A DNA stretch of 6,603 bases from Rhodospirillaceae bacterium (lineage in GTDB: Bacteria; Pseudomonadota; Alphaproteobacteria; Rhodospirillales; 2-02-FULL-58-16). The notes beneath the pieces are model-generated. The model made no database searches and had not been told where the DNA came from. It worked only from the letters and a program-made list of their open reading frames with translations. The position numbers were made by a program, and so were the translations under genes. The stretch is taken from assembly GCA_030623425.1 (NCBI GenBank), contig JAUXMA010000091.1, positions 1-6,603 of the forward strand, given 5' to 3'. This document shows positions 6,438 through 6,603 of the stretch, one piece after another. Position 1 is the first letter of the stretch, and each line of letters opens with the position of its first letter.

Positions 6438-6488
6438 GGCATGCACTCATAAATGACGCCGTAATTAGATGTTATACCAATTCGCCTT

Positions 6489-6602
6489 CTATAGGTTATC
6501 ATCAATCCATGGGAAAGCGGTGATGGATCGGACAGTTTCTGGGGTTTCCTCGTAGTGGATGCATGCTTCGGATAGTTTGTTTACGACGGCTTCCATGGAC
6601 TC
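6489..6602 (-). CDS. Probable transposase, C-terminal end (partial, possibly IS630-type)
   Basis: On the minus strand a frame is open from the right edge of the window to a TAG and gives 37 residues. They contain MEAVVNKLSEACIHYEETPE followed by VRSITAFPWI close to the end. The pattern of a helix with a spaced Trp/Asn-Lys-Leu-like region, then an acidic-Pro segment and a Ser-Ile...Trp ending, resembles the C-termini of IS630-type transposases; this is recognition from memory, not a search result. Base composition and codon choice are clearly more AT-rich than in the neighbouring genes (AAA, CTA, ATT, GAA), which fits imported DNA. The start and catalytic DDE residues are outside the window. 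It could instead be an unrelated hypothetical protein. Confidence 0.5.
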   Translation of the reverse strand, partial: ESMEAVVNKLSEACIHYEETPETVRSITAFPWIDDNL

Positions 6603-6603
6603 G

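Noticed and set aside
1..6603. tRNA, rRNA or CRISPR array
   Set aside because: No cloverleaf, rRNA core or regularly spaced repeat series was seen on either strand.

Overview
The window is GC-rich bacterial chromosome with dense, mostly overlapping genes. The mtaB-ftsY order with a GTGA overlap, the short FtsY with almost no acidic domain, the YcgN-type protein and the YejA-type binding protein suggest an alphaproteobacterium, probably of the Rhodospirillales. That placement is inferred from gene order and protein character, not from a search.

Layout. (1) Positions 3-1093, plus strand: the 3' end of mtaB (tRNA ms2t6A methylthiotransferase) runs into a complete ftsY (SRP receptor GTPase). A clear intrinsic terminator follows at about 1097-1129. 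(2) Positions 1130-1476: non-coding stretch between convergent genes, with an AT-rich segment, several inverted repeats and a promoter-like pair but no supported gene. (3) Positions 1477-5437, minus strand: a compact four-gene operon read right to left. It encodes a YcgN/UPF0260 cysteine-cluster protein, a DapA/N-acetylneuraminate lyase superfamily aldolase or dehydratase, a YgjP-type zinc metallopeptidase, and a YejA-like periplasmic oligopeptide-binding protein. The first three are joined by stop/start overlaps (TTGA and ATGA), and the fourth starts at or within about 20 bases of the preceding stop. (4) Positions 5438-5687: divergent intergenic region with an 11-bp palindrome in front of ycgN and an 11-bp-period direct repeat on the cobK side. 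(5) Positions 5688-6437, plus strand: complete cobK (precorrin-6A reductase). (6) Positions 6438-6603: compositionally different, more AT-rich DNA holding the C-terminal end of a probable transposase on the minus strand, cut by the window edge.

How the genes work together. mtaB and ftsY are housekeeping genes that share a transcript. The minus-strand operon is the least explained part. A lyase-family enzyme that lacks the substrate-carboxylate arginine of true DapA is coupled to a putative metallopeptidase and a peptide-binding protein, with no permease or ATPase genes beside them. A role in uptake or processing of a peptide- or cell-wall-derived compound is possible but is inference only. 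cobK stands alone here, with no other cobalamin genes and no visible cobalamin riboswitch. I found no CRISPR array, tRNA or rRNA, and nothing that clearly amounts to a new defence or mobile system.
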